From assembly GCF_900086645.1 (NCBI RefSeq), contig NZ_LT576451.1, forward strand, positions 3,162,001 to 3,226,000: a stretch of DNA of 64,000 bases, read 5' to 3'. Position 1 is the stretch's first letter, and each line of letters opens with the position of its first letter. The notes beneath the pieces were generated by a model that was not told where the DNA came from, made no database searches, and saw only the letters and a list, made by a program, of their open reading frames with translations. The position numbers and the translations under genes were made by a program. The DNA is from Curtobacterium sp. 9128 (GTDB taxonomy: Bacteria; Actinomycetota; Actinomycetes; Actinomycetales; Microbacteriaceae). This document shows, in pieces, positions 55,338 to 63,751 of this stretch.

Positions 55338-56270
55338 TTACTCCCCGACGGGGTAGTCGCAGTACGCGAACCAGGTCGAGTCCGGCGACCACGGCGGCAC
55401 GTTGACCGTTCCCTGCCCGCCGTCGAGCGTCACGAGGGTCTCGGGCACCGGCATCATGCGGGCGCCACGCACGAGGACACCGGGCAGGAGTCGGAGCTCG
55501 ACACGGTGGTCGGCCGGGTGTCCCTGCACGCCGGGCTCGTACGACAGGTACAGCAGGTGCGCGCCGTCCGGCGACACGTGCGGGAACCAGTTCACCCGGT
55601 CGTCGTTCGTGATCCGCACGGGCTCGGTCGCGCCGGGCCACAGGGCGACGAGCTGGGCCGTCCCCGGGCTGCAGCGCTCCGAGTTCCAGACGAGCATCTC
55701 CCCCGCGTAGGAGACGCCGTCGTCCGGGTGCTCGTCCCGGGTCAGGAAGGTCGGCTCTCCCGACGCGACGTCGACGAGCGCGACGTCGGTCGTCCAGACG
55801 CCGTCCTCGCTGCGCTCCCCCACGATCGCCGCGAGCGCCCCACCATCTGGTGCGATGCCGTGCAGGTAGTACTTCCGGACGACGGGCAGGGCGTCGGCCG
55901 CGTGGGTGAGCGGCGCCGAGGCTCCCCCGGCCGGCAGCGGGATGCGGTAGAGGTCCCCGTCGCGACTGCTCACCACGACGGACTTCCCCGAGGGGTCGAG
56001 GACGTGGTCGTTGTTGATCTCGGGGACGCCCGGCATCGGGACCCGTTCGAGGGCGCTCTCGTCGAGGACGGTGTCGGCGTCCGGGATCCGCAGCAGCCAG
56101 AGGTCCCCGTTGCCGTTCAGCACCAGGGTCCGGTCGTCGAGGACGTTCGGTGCCTCGACGAGGACGGTGGAGCTCTCGAACACGAGTCTCGGTTCGCGCC
56201 GGTCGACGTCGTACACGTGCACCCGGCTGGTCTGTCCGGGCAGCAGCTGCCGCCCGCGTGCGTCTGTCAT
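55338..56270 (-). CDS. TolB-like beta-propeller protein
   Basis: A 310-residue soluble protein of repeated four-strand blades with no signal peptide. Blade-like segments include DRTLVLNGNGDLWLLRIPDA, GKSVVVSSRDGDLYRIPLPA, FPHVSPDGAHLLYLSYEPGV and PPWSPDSTWFAYCDYP, as in TolB/WD40-like families. Such proteins are common next to carbohydrate operons of plant-associated bacteria, as here, but their function is not settled. The ATG at 56270 starts MTDARGRQLLPG. A 24-bp palindrome separates it from the permease genes upstream. Confidence 0.82.
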   Translation of the reverse strand: MTDARGRQLLPGQTSRVHVYDVDRREPRLVFESSTVLVEAPNVLDDRTLVLNGNGDLWLLRIPDADTVLDESALERVPMPGVPEINNDHVLDPSGKSVVVSSRDGDLYRIPLPAGGASAPLTHAADALPVVRKYYLHGIAPDGGALAAIVGERSEDGVWTTDVALVDVASGEPTFLTRDEHPDDGVSYAGEMLVWNSERCSPGTAQLVALWPGATEPVRITNDDRVNWFPHVSPDGAHLLYLSYEPGVQGHPADHRVELRLLPGVLVRGARMMPVPETLVTLDGGQGTVNVPPWSPDSTWFAYCDYPVGE

Positions 56271-56303
56271 GCGTCCATCCTGCCGCGCCCGTGCCGTCCC
56301 TCA

Positions 56304-56356
56304 CGCGAAAGCGACAGATCCCGGGCAACTTCTGCCCGGGATCTGTCGCTTTCGCG
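56304..56356 (-). terminator. Perfect 24-bp palindrome, GCGAAAGCGACAG family
   Basis: CGCGAAAGCGACAGATCCCG and the rest of the 24-base arm (56304-56327) pair without mismatch with 56333-56356 around five bases. It lies just beyond the permease stop (56378, minus strand). Confidence 0.85.
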
Positions 56357-56377
56357 GAAGGGAGCGTGCTGGTCCGC

Positions 56378-57217
56378 CTACTTCACCGCACCGGCGGTCA
56401 GGCCGGCGACGAACTGGCGCTGGACGATGAGGAACGCGATGACGACCGGGATGCTCACGACGAGGCTCGCCGCCATGATCTGGTTCCAGTAGACGTTGGT
56501 CTGCGTCGAGTACTGCTGCAGACCAACCGCGAGCGTCTGCCCGTTGCCGTTCGTCATGACGGAGGCGAAGAGGACTTCGCCCCATGCCGTCATGAACGAG
56601 TAGATGCCGACTGCGACGAGACCCGGGCGGGCCGACGGCAGGATGATCCGGAACAGCGCACCCATCGGGCCGGAACCGTCGACCATCGCGGCCTCGTCGA
56701 GTTCACGCGGGATGGTCTCGAAGTACCCGGCGAGCATCCAGATCGAGAACGGGAGCGTGAACGTCAGGTAGGTGATGATCAGGCCGGTCCAGCTGCCGAC
56801 GAGCTGGATCCCGAGCGAGTTCCCGAGGTTCGTGAAGATGAGGAACAGCGGGAGCAGGAACAGCACACCGGGGAACATCTGGGTGGAGAGCACCGCGGTC
56901 GTGAAGGTGCTCTTGCCCTTGAAGTTCCACCGCGACACCGCGTAGGCGGCGAACGTGGCGATGATGAGCGAGAACACCGTCGCGACCGTGCAGACCACGA
57001 GCGAGTTGATGAAGTACTGCCCCAGCGGCACCGTCGACCACATGTCGATGAACGGCTGGAAGGTGATGTTGGTCGGGATCCACGTGAAGTCGTTCTGCAC
57101 GTCACCGAGCGGCTTGATGGCCGTGGTGATCATCACGTAGAGCGGCACGACCGTGAAGACGGTCAGGAGTGCCAGGACGATGATCTTGAAGGACTTTGCG
57201 CCCACTGTTTCACGCAC
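56378..57217 (-). CDS. Carbohydrate ABC transporter permease (MalG type)
   Basis: A 279-residue inner-membrane permease with six helices. The EAA loop that contacts the ATPase reads DEAAMVDGSGPMGALFRIIL. It begins VRETVGAKSFKIIVLALLTV, a GTG start at 57217 that lies inside the end of the partner permease (8-base overlap). It is the last gene of the uptake block. No ATPase gene is present, so it probably shares a general MsiK-type ATPase. Confidence 0.95.
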   Translation of the reverse strand: MRETVGAKSFKIIVLALLTVFTVVPLYVMITTAIKPLGDVQNDFTWIPTNITFQPFIDMWSTVPLGQYFINSLVVCTVATVFSLIIATFAAYAVSRWNFKGKSTFTTAVLSTQMFPGVLFLLPLFLIFTNLGNSLGIQLVGSWTGLIITYLTFTLPFSIWMLAGYFETIPRELDEAAMVDGSGPMGALFRIILPSARPGLVAVGIYSFMTAWGEVLFASVMTNGNGQTLAVGLQQYSTQTNVYWNQIMAASLVVSIPVVIAFLIVQRQFVAGLTAGAVK

Positions 57218-58208
57218 GGACGGACCTCCGGTTGGTCACGGCGAGGTAGATGCCGGTGACGACGAGCAGGAAGAGGAGGAGCAGGACGCTCATCGCAGCA
57301 CCGGAACCGAAGTTCCAGGTGATGAACGAGGCGTTGTAGATGTGGAAGCTGAGCAGGTCGGCCGCCGGGGGCTGTGCCGTCGAGCCGAAGAGCACGTACG
57401 GGGTGTTGAAGTCGTTGAAGGTCCAGAGGAACATCACGAGCACGAGCGTCACGTTGACCGGGCGGACCATCGGGAGCGTGATCGAGCGCCACTGCCGGAA
57501 GGGCTTCGCACCGTCGACCGAGGCTGCTTCGTACACGTCCGCGGGGACGGACTGCAGACCGGCCATCAGCATCAGGAACGCGAACGGCCAGGTCTTCCAG
57601 ATCGCCACGACCACGACGGCCACGAAGGCGTTGTTGCCGATCAGCCAGAACGGCCCGCTCCCGCTGACCAGGTGCAGCTGGTCGACCAGGATGTGGTTGA
57701 TCGCACCCGAGTCACGCTGGAACATGAACTTCCACGTGATCACGCCGGCGTACATCGGCAGCGCGTACGGCACGAGGAACAGCGTGCGGAACAGCCCGCG
57801 ACCCTTGAACGGCTTCTGCAGCGCGACCGCCGCCATCATGCCGAAGCCCCACGAGAGGCCGACGACGAGGATCGTGAACGCCACGGTGATCAGGAACGAG
57901 TTGAGCAGTCCCTTGCCGATCGCCTGGTTGAAGTCGACGGCCACCTGGTAGTTGTGCAGGCCGGCCCACGGCGCCGCGCCCCAGTTCGCGATGAAGTACT
58001 TGGTGAGCTGGACGAAGCTGATCCAGATGCCGGTGAGCATCGGCACGATGTGGATCAGGAGCTCGAAGAGGATCGCGGGACCGACGAGCGCGTAGGGCAG
58101 CCACTGGAAGCGGCTCTTCTTCCCCTTGTGCGGAGGACGCGACAGGGTCGGCGCCTTCGTGTGCGTCAGGTCGATGGCCTCGGAGTCGGGCAGGACCGTC
58201 GTGGACAT
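57210..58208 (-). CDS. Carbohydrate ABC transporter permease (MalF type)
   Basis: A 332-residue permease with six main helices after a 35-residue cytoplasmic leader. The EAA loop is YEAASVDGAKPFRQWRSITL, as in MalF/UgpA-like proteins. The ATG at 58208 has an AAAGG site upstream. It works as a heterodimer with the next gene and receives sugar from the lipoprotein encoded just upstream. Confidence 0.95.
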   Translation of the reverse strand: MSTTVLPDSEAIDLTHTKAPTLSRPPHKGKKSRFQWLPYALVGPAILFELLIHIVPMLTGIWISFVQLTKYFIANWGAAPWAGLHNYQVAVDFNQAIGKGLLNSFLITVAFTILVVGLSWGFGMMAAVALQKPFKGRGLFRTLFLVPYALPMYAGVITWKFMFQRDSGAINHILVDQLHLVSGSGPFWLIGNNAFVAVVVVAIWKTWPFAFLMLMAGLQSVPADVYEAASVDGAKPFRQWRSITLPMVRPVNVTLVLVMFLWTFNDFNTPYVLFGSTAQPPAADLLSFHIYNASFITWNFGSGAAMSVLLLLFLLVVTGIYLAVTNRRSVRA

Positions 58209-58280
58209 GGGCAGGGCCTTTCGGCTGAGGAGGGTTCGGGTGCTGCGCCGGCCGTGGCAGCGGCCGGTGGAGGTGAGGGG

Positions 58281-58322
58281 TGGAGGCCCGGGGCGGCCTT
58301 GCGGACGCGCCCCGAGCCTCCA
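58281..58322 (-). terminator. Hairpin between binding protein and permease genes
   Basis: TGGAGGC and CGGGGCG (58281-58295) pair with 58308-58322 apart from one mismatch. It carries the GAGCCTCC half of the GGACGGGAGGCTCG family. Placed after the binding protein gene, it may reduce read-through into the permeases, raising the ratio of binding protein to permease. Confidence 0.7.
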
Positions 58323-58329
58323 GGGTGGA

Positions 58330-59631
58330 TCAGCCGTTCGCCTGGGACACCTGGTCCTGGGCGGTCTGCAGCGCGGACTTGATGTCACTGTCGGACACCG
58401 TGCCGCCGGTCGCGATCTTGGCGAACATGTCGTTCATCGCCTTGCCGACCGTGGACTCGAACTGGTCCTCTGCGGGCACCAGCGGGAGCGGCTTCGCCTT
58501 GTTGTTGTAGATGTCGAGGAACGTCTTCGTCTGCTCGTCGGTGACCGAGTCGGCAGCGGAGGCGAGCACCGGCAGGGCCGAGTACGGCTTGTCGAGCGTG
58601 GTCTGCGTGGCCTCGCTCGTCATGTACTTGACGAACTTGAGCGCGCCGTCCTTGTTCTTCGTGTTCTTGAAGATCGACAGGTTGATGCCGGCCGGGAAGC
58701 TCGCGATGTCCTTGCCGCCCTCGGGGGCCGGGAAGGGGACCACGCCGAAGTCGTCGGCGGACATGCCGTTCGACGTGATCGTCGCGTTCGCGTTGTTCTG
58801 CGTCAGCATCATCGCGGCCTTCTTGTTCGCGAAGTCCGAGACCGCCTGGGTCCCGTTGTCGTACTGCGCGTTCGAGGTGTTGACCACCTTGTCGCTCTGC
58901 ATCAGGTCGAGGTAGCGCTTGATGCCGTCGACGTTGGCGCTCGACGTGAAGGTCGGCTTGCCGCTCTTGTCGAACCACTCGCCGCCGTTCTGCGCCGAGT
59001 TGATGAACGCGAAGTGCGCGTTCTCGGTGTACGAACCACCCGCGATGGTGAAGCCGTACTTGCCGTCGGTGGTGAGCTTCTTGGCGTCGGCGGTCAGGTC
59101 CTCCCAGGTGGTGGGGGCCTCGATGCCGGCGTCCTTGAACATCTGCTTGTTGTAGTACAGGCCGTAGGCGAGGCCGTAGAGCGGGACGCTCGTGACGGTC
59201 TTGCCGGGGGCGCCACCGGTGGAGAGCGCGACCTTGCCGAACTTGTCGGCACCGCCGATCGCCTTCATCTCGGAGGAACCGAACTCCTGGAACGCACCGG
59301 TGGCCTGGAGCGACGTCGCCCAGGTGTTGCCGATGTTGACCACGTCAGGGCCCTGCCCAGAGGTGACGGCGGTCTGGATCTTCGTCTGCAGGTCGTTCCA
59401 GCCGATGACCTGGAGGTTGACCTTGATCCCGGTCTCCTTCGTGAACTTCTCGAGGACGGGGGTCAGCACCTCCTTGTCGTTCTGCAGGGACGTGCCCTGG
59501 TTCGACGCCCAGTAGGTGAGCGTCTTGGAGTCGCCGGACGAACCGGAGCCTCCGGAGGAGCAGGCTGCGAGGCCGGTCACGGTGAGTGCCGCGGCCGCGG
59601 TGATGGCCAGTGCGCGGATGGCAGTGCGCAT
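58330..59631 (-). CDS. Sugar ABC transporter substrate-binding lipoprotein
   Basis: A 433-residue lipoprotein. Signal MRTAIRALAITAAAALTVTG and lipobox LAAC, then a Gly/Ser linker and a type-1 (MalE-like) binding fold: TLTYWASNQGTSLQNDKEVL, QTAVTSGQGPDVVNIGNTWA, and FPAGINLSIFKNTKNKDGAL. The fold indicates oligosaccharides or glycosides; the specific sugar is unknown. The ATG at 59631 follows GAGAAAG. It is separated from the upstream oxidoreductase by 136 bases with no gene. Confidence 0.95.
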   Translation of the reverse strand: MRTAIRALAITAAAALTVTGLAACSSGGSGSSGDSKTLTYWASNQGTSLQNDKEVLTPVLEKFTKETGIKVNLQVIGWNDLQTKIQTAVTSGQGPDVVNIGNTWATSLQATGAFQEFGSSEMKAIGGADKFGKVALSTGGAPGKTVTSVPLYGLAYGLYYNKQMFKDAGIEAPTTWEDLTADAKKLTTDGKYGFTIAGGSYTENAHFAFINSAQNGGEWFDKSGKPTFTSSANVDGIKRYLDLMQSDKVVNTSNAQYDNGTQAVSDFANKKAAMMLTQNNANATITSNGMSADDFGVVPFPAPEGGKDIASFPAGINLSIFKNTKNKDGALKFVKYMTSEATQTTLDKPYSALPVLASAADSVTDEQTKTFLDIYNNKAKPLPLVPAEDQFESTVGKAMNDMFAKIATGGTVSDSDIKSALQTAQDQVSQANG

Positions 59632-59767
59632 GACTCTCTACTTTCTCGTCGTTGAGATGGTGCAGTGGGATCTGCGGGGTGCTCCGGGTGGAGCGGTTTC
59701 GGGTGCTGCTGTGTGGTGTCGGCGGGCTGCGTCGTCCGACGACGTGGTGCGGGGCGGACCCCGGCCG

Positions 59768-60913
59768 TCAGGCCAGGGTCTGCTCCGCGGGGTCCCAGCC
59801 CTCGGGGAGGGTCGGGGAGGGTGCGACGGTGCTCTCGACGAGCACCGCCTCACCACGTTCGGCACTCTCGGCGATGGAGACCATCACGTCGAGGACGTGG
59901 AACGCGAGGGCGCCGGGGACCCGGTTCTCCTCGCCTGCACGGAGGGAGCGGGCCAGGTCGACCACGCCGGTGCCGCGCGAGTAGGTGGAACCGACGGCCG
60001 GGATGGTCTCCGGCTCCTCGGAACCGAGCGCGTACAGCTCGGTGTCGCCGTCGAAGTTGTTCGGGTCCGGGAAGACGACCGTCCCGGTCTCCCCCGCGAT
60101 CTCCACGAAGCCGGTGCGGCCGCGGTCCGACTCGAACGAGAACACGCTCTGGGCGCTCCCGCCGTTCTCGAACTCGATGAGCGCCGAGTGGTTCGTCGGC
60201 ACCTCGACCGGGAACTCGGTGCCGGCCTTCGGACCGGAGCCGATCGTGCGCGTCGCGCGGGACTTCGACGACGTCGCCGTCACCTTCGCGACCGGGCCGA
60301 ACGCCTGCACGAGCGTCGTGATGTAGTACGGGCCGATGTCGAACAGCGGACCCGCGCCGTAGGCGAAGAGGAACTCGGGGCTCGGGTGCCACGACTCCGG
60401 GCCGGGGCTCTGGAACAGCGTCAGGCCGTTCAGCGGCGTCCCGATCCGACCGTCGCGGATGGTGCGGAGCGCGGTCTGCAGGCCGGCACCGAGGAAGGTG
60501 TCCGGCGCGACGCTGACCGTCTTGCCCGCAGCAGCCGCGGCGTCGCGCAGCTGTGCGGCACTCGAGCGGTCGAGCGCGTAGGGCTTCTCGCCCCAGACGT
60601 GCTTGCCGGCGGCGAGGACCTGCAGCGCGACCTCGACGTGGGCGGCGGGGATCGTCAGGTTGACGACGATCTCGATGTCGTCGATCGCCAGGAGCTCCTC
60701 GACGGTGCCGGAGCCCGCGACGCCCCACTTCTCCGCCTGCGCAGCCGCGCGGGGCAGGTCGATGTCGGCGATGAAGTGGACCTTCACGTCGGGGAAGACG
60801 GTGAGGTTCGAGAGGTACTGGTCCGAGATGACCCCGGCGCCGATGACGCCGACGCCGACCGGGCCGGTCTTCGTGGTGGTCTGGGTCTGTGCGCCCGTCG
60901 CGGTGTCGGTCAT
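59768..60913 (-). CDS. Gfo/Idh/MocA-family oxidoreductase
   Basis: A 381-residue NAD(P)-dependent sugar or inositol dehydrogenase. Rossmann motif VGVGVIGAGVISDQYL, then GKHVWGEKPYALD with the family EKP lysine. The C-terminal domain has GAGPLFDIGPYYITTLVQAF, containing the GxxxDIGPYY family motif. It overlaps the epimerase stop by four bases (ATGA). It likely oxidises the imported sugar or a derivative. Confidence 0.93.
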   Translation of the reverse strand: MTDTATGAQTQTTTKTGPVGVGVIGAGVISDQYLSNLTVFPDVKVHFIADIDLPRAAAQAEKWGVAGSGTVEELLAIDDIEIVVNLTIPAAHVEVALQVLAAGKHVWGEKPYALDRSSAAQLRDAAAAAGKTVSVAPDTFLGAGLQTALRTIRDGRIGTPLNGLTLFQSPGPESWHPSPEFLFAYGAGPLFDIGPYYITTLVQAFGPVAKVTATSSKSRATRTIGSGPKAGTEFPVEVPTNHSALIEFENGGSAQSVFSFESDRGRTGFVEIAGETGTVVFPDPNNFDGDTELYALGSEEPETIPAVGSTYSRGTGVVDLARSLRAGEENRVPGALAFHVLDVMVSIAESAERGEAVLVESTVAPSPTLPEGWDPAEQTLA

Positions 60914-61656
60914 GCGTCCACGCCCTGCAGGAACGTGTACGAGTCGGCGACGGCCTGGAAGACGTCGCCGTCGTGGTCGTCGAGCTCGATGACGTGCAGT
61001 GCGTTCGGCGCAGCCGCGACGATCTCGCGGATGGCCATGATGCCGTTGCCGGCCGCGACCTGCTGCTTGTCGTCGTGCGACCCGTCGCCGTCCTTGACGT
61101 GCAGGAACTGCACCTTGTCGCCGAGCTTCTCGATGACGGCCACCGGGTCGTCGCCACCGACCTTCGCCCAGTAGGTGTCGAGCTCGAGCACGACGTCGTC
61201 GGAGAGGGCACCGGCGAACACCTCGTAGGCGCTGACGCCGTCGATGCGGTTCGAGAACTCGAACGCGTGGTTGTGGTACCCGAGGGTCAGGCCGTGGTCA
61301 GCGGCACGCGGGGCCAGTGCGCTGAGTTCGCGGGCGATGGCCTCGACGTCCTCGCGGGTGGTCCAGCGGGCCTCGTCGATGTGCGGGTCGATCAGCGTCT
61401 CGGTGCCGATCGTCGCCGTGGCGTGGAAGATGCGCTCGAGGTCCTGCTCACCCGCGTCCAGCAGACGTGCGTGGCCGCTCGGGGCCTCGAGTCCTGCCTC
61501 CTTGAGCGCGGCCGCGTACTCGTCGGCGCGGTCCACGTAGCCGAAGAGCTCGACCTTCGTGAAGCCGATGCCGGCGATGCGCTGCAGGGTGCCGGGGAGA
61601 TCGGCCCCGAGTGCGTCGCGGACCGTGTAGAGCTGAACCGAAAGCGGTTGTGTCAC
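60910..61656 (-). CDS. Sugar phosphate isomerase/epimerase (xylose isomerase-like TIM barrel)
   Basis: A 248-residue single-domain TIM barrel of the IolE/hydroxypyruvate isomerase superfamily. TQPLSVQLYTVRDALGADLP is the first strand-helix; metal-binding residues fit TLGYHNHAFEF, VVLELDTYWAKVGG and VQFLHVKDGDG. The GTG at 61656 is preceded by GAGGAGAA. A palindrome AACCGAAAGCGGTT (61636-61649) lies in its first codons. It is the first gene of the sugar operon, so the whole operon is transcribed away from the ROK regulator. Confidence 0.9.
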   Translation of the reverse strand: MTQPLSVQLYTVRDALGADLPGTLQRIAGIGFTKVELFGYVDRADEYAAALKEAGLEAPSGHARLLDAGEQDLERIFHATATIGTETLIDPHIDEARWTTREDVEAIARELSALAPRAADHGLTLGYHNHAFEFSNRIDGVSAYEVFAGALSDDVVLELDTYWAKVGGDDPVAVIEKLGDKVQFLHVKDGDGSHDDKQQVAAGNGIMAIREIVAAAPNALHVIELDDHDGDVFQAVADSYTFLQGVDA

Positions 61657-61712
61657 CAGTGTTCTCCTCATCGAGACGGTGGTCGTCACTGACCGAGCGT
61701 CACACTACGAGC

Positions 61713-61760
61713 ACTTCTGTCGGCGGTCAAGCAGAAGTCCGCAAATCTTCGGCGGACTTC
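61713..61760. promoter_or_regulatory. Probable operator pair between the sugar operon and the ROK regulator
   Basis: Two overlapping inverted repeats: ACTTCTG (61713-61719) with CAGAAGT (61732-61738), and GAAGTCCGC (61734-61742) with GCGGACTTC (61752-61760), the second perfect over nine bases. The position between divergent genes, near their promoters, suggests a binding site for the ROK protein. Confidence 0.6.
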
Positions 61761-61797
61761 ATTGCGTGCCCTGTTCGATGTGTGGTTCACTCCCCCC

Positions 61798-63009
61798 ATG
61801 GTCGACTTGACACGGACGGCAGCGTCGCCTCCGGTCGGGACGAGCGAGCTCTTCCAGATCCTCCGCGACGGTGTGCCGCGGACCCGGGCCGAGCTCGCCG
61901 CACTGACGGGGGCAGCACGCTCCACCATCGGCGTGCGCCTGGACGCGCTCTCGGACATCGGGCTCATCGGGCCCGTCGAGACCGCGGCGTCCACCGGTGG
62001 CCGCCCACCGGCGCAGATCGCGCTCCGTTCCACCTCGCGCCTCGTGATCGCCGCGGACCTCGGGGCGTCGCACGGCCGCGTCGCCGTCACCGACCTCGTC
62101 GCAGCACCCCTCGCCACGCGCGAGGCCCGCATCGACATCGCCGCCGGCCCCGTCCCGACGCTGACCTGGCTGGTCGAGGCGATCGACGAGCTCCTGTCCG
62201 AGGTCGGTCGCGCCCGCGACGACGTCATCGCCATCGGCATCGGCGTCCCCGGGCCCGTCGAGTTCTCCACCGGTCGGCCGGCGAACCCGCCGATCATGCC
62301 CGGGTGGGACGGCTTCGACGTCCCTGGCTGGCTCCGGCAGCACGTCTCCGCGCACGTGCTGCTCGACAACGACGTCAACATCGCGGCGCTCGGCGAGCGG
62401 GAGCACGGGTGGCCGAACGTGGACCACCTGCTGTTCGTCAAGGTCGCCACCGGCATCGGTTCCGGCATCGTGTCCGAGGGGCGACTCCAACGAGGCGCAC
62501 AGGGCACCGCCGGTGACATCGGGCACGTGCGCGTCTCCCGCGCCGGCGACATGCCGTGCCACTGCGGGAACACCGGCTGTCTCGAGGCCGTCGCCTCCGG
62601 GCCCGCGATCGCCCGGTCGCTCCGGGCAAAGGGCCACGACGTGCACACCAGCGCGGACGTCATCGACCTCGTCACCCGCTCGGACCTGGACGCCATCGGG
62701 GCGGTCCGGCAGGCCGGCCGGGACATCGGCGAGGTCCTCGCGACCTGCGTGTCCCTCATGAACCCCTCGGTCATCGTGCTCGGCGGATCGATCACGCAGG
62801 CGGGCGAGCACCTCCTGGCAGGCGTCCGGGAGGTCGTGTACTCCCGCTCGATGCCGCTCGCCACCGAGCACCTCGTCATCGCGCCCTCCCGTGCCGGGGG
62901 CATCGCGGCGCTCCAGGGAGCGGCCGCGCTCGCGATCGGCTACGCCCTCTCCCCCGCAGGCGTCGACGAGTTGGTCGCGTACGCAGAGGGGCGCGAGCTG
63001 GTCTCCTGA
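61798..63009 (+). CDS. ROK-family transcriptional regulator
   Basis: A 403-residue ROK repressor. The N-terminal winged helix reads ELFQILRDGVPRTRAELAAL and TGAARSTIGVRLDALSDIGL. The sugar-kinase-like part has ADLGASHGRVAVTDL, IGIGVPGPVEFSTG and DNDVNIAALGE, and the ROK zinc motif CHCGNTGCLE. Such proteins sense sugars or sugar phosphates. The ATG at 61798 begins MVDLTRTA. It is divergent from the sugar operon and is the likely controller. Confidence 0.94.
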   Translation: MVDLTRTAASPPVGTSELFQILRDGVPRTRAELAALTGAARSTIGVRLDALSDIGLIGPVETAASTGGRPPAQIALRSTSRLVIAADLGASHGRVAVTDLVAAPLATREARIDIAAGPVPTLTWLVEAIDELLSEVGRARDDVIAIGIGVPGPVEFSTGRPANPPIMPGWDGFDVPGWLRQHVSAHVLLDNDVNIAALGEREHGWPNVDHLLFVKVATGIGSGIVSEGRLQRGAQGTAGDIGHVRVSRAGDMPCHCGNTGCLEAVASGPAIARSLRAKGHDVHTSADVIDLVTRSDLDAIGAVRQAGRDIGEVLATCVSLMNPSVIVLGGSITQAGEHLLAGVREVVYSRSMPLATEHLVIAPSRAGGIAALQGAAALAIGYALSPAGVDELVAYAEGRELVS

Positions 63010-63075
63010 CCGCGCGTTCCGGTCGGCGCGGTGCGCCGGTTTCCGTCCGTCGGTGCTCGGGGAGAGAATCGTCGG

Positions 63076-63744
63076 GTGACGATCGTGCAGCCCACCCTGT
63101 GGGACAGCCTGGAGGCCGAGCCCGGCCCCGGCGCGTCCGTCACCGGCGCGCACGACGCGTTCACGAGCCTCCGGGGCCACACCGAGCGGATCGTCGCGCA
63201 CTCCTCGGACCGCGTCGCGTGGCTCCGCGCCCGCGCCGCGGGCATCACCGCCACGGACGTCGCGCGGCTCGCCTCGCTCCGCGCGGTCGAAGCCGTCATC
63301 GCGGACAAGCGCTACGGTTCCCGGTTCTCCGGCAACGCCTACACCGAGCACGGCAAGGAACGGGAGCCCGTGATCGCCGCGTGGGTCGCCGCCACGCACG
63401 GCATCCAGCCGTCGGCGCACCTGTTCCACGCGAGCGCCAACCGTGCCCACCTCGCGACCCCGGACGGCGTCGGGCAGGACCGGGACGGCCGGCTGCTCCT
63501 CGCCGAGATCAAGACGACCTCGTCCGGCTGGAAGCGTGTCCCGCGGCACTACCTGCGGCAGGTCTGGTGGCAGCAGTACGTGCTCGGCGCCGAGCGCACG
63601 TTGTTCGTCTGGGAGAAGCACGACGGGTTCGTGCCGATCGCGGACGAGCCCGAGTGTCGGTGGATCGACCGCGACGACGACCAGATCCGCGGACTCGTGC
63701 AGCTGGCGGACATGGTGCTCGACCGGCTGCGCTCGTCGCGCTGA
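63076..63744 (+). CDS. YqaJ-type viral recombinase family nuclease
   Basis: A 222-residue PD-(D/E)XK protein. RAAGITATDVARLASLRAVE matches the N-terminal helix of YqaJ/lambda exonuclease proteins; YTEHGKEREPVIAAWVAATH is the conserved helix, and the catalytic set fits Asp in LATPDGVGQ and Glu-x-Lys in LLLAEIKTTSSGW. Despite the name, chromosomal copies are common in Microbacteriaceae outside prophages. The GTG at 63076 is preceded by a weak site. No phage genes are nearby. Confidence 0.88.
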   Translation: MTIVQPTLWDSLEAEPGPGASVTGAHDAFTSLRGHTERIVAHSSDRVAWLRARAAGITATDVARLASLRAVEAVIADKRYGSRFSGNAYTEHGKEREPVIAAWVAATHGIQPSAHLFHASANRAHLATPDGVGQDRDGRLLLAEIKTTSSGWKRVPRHYLRQVWWQQYVLGAERTLFVWEKHDGFVPIADEPECRWIDRDDDQIRGLVQLADMVLDRLRSSR

Positions 63745-63751
63745 CCGCTCG

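Noticed and set aside
63076..63744. Prophage remnant around the YqaJ-type nuclease
   Set aside because: No integrase, phage structural gene, attachment repeat or change in base composition is seen nearby.
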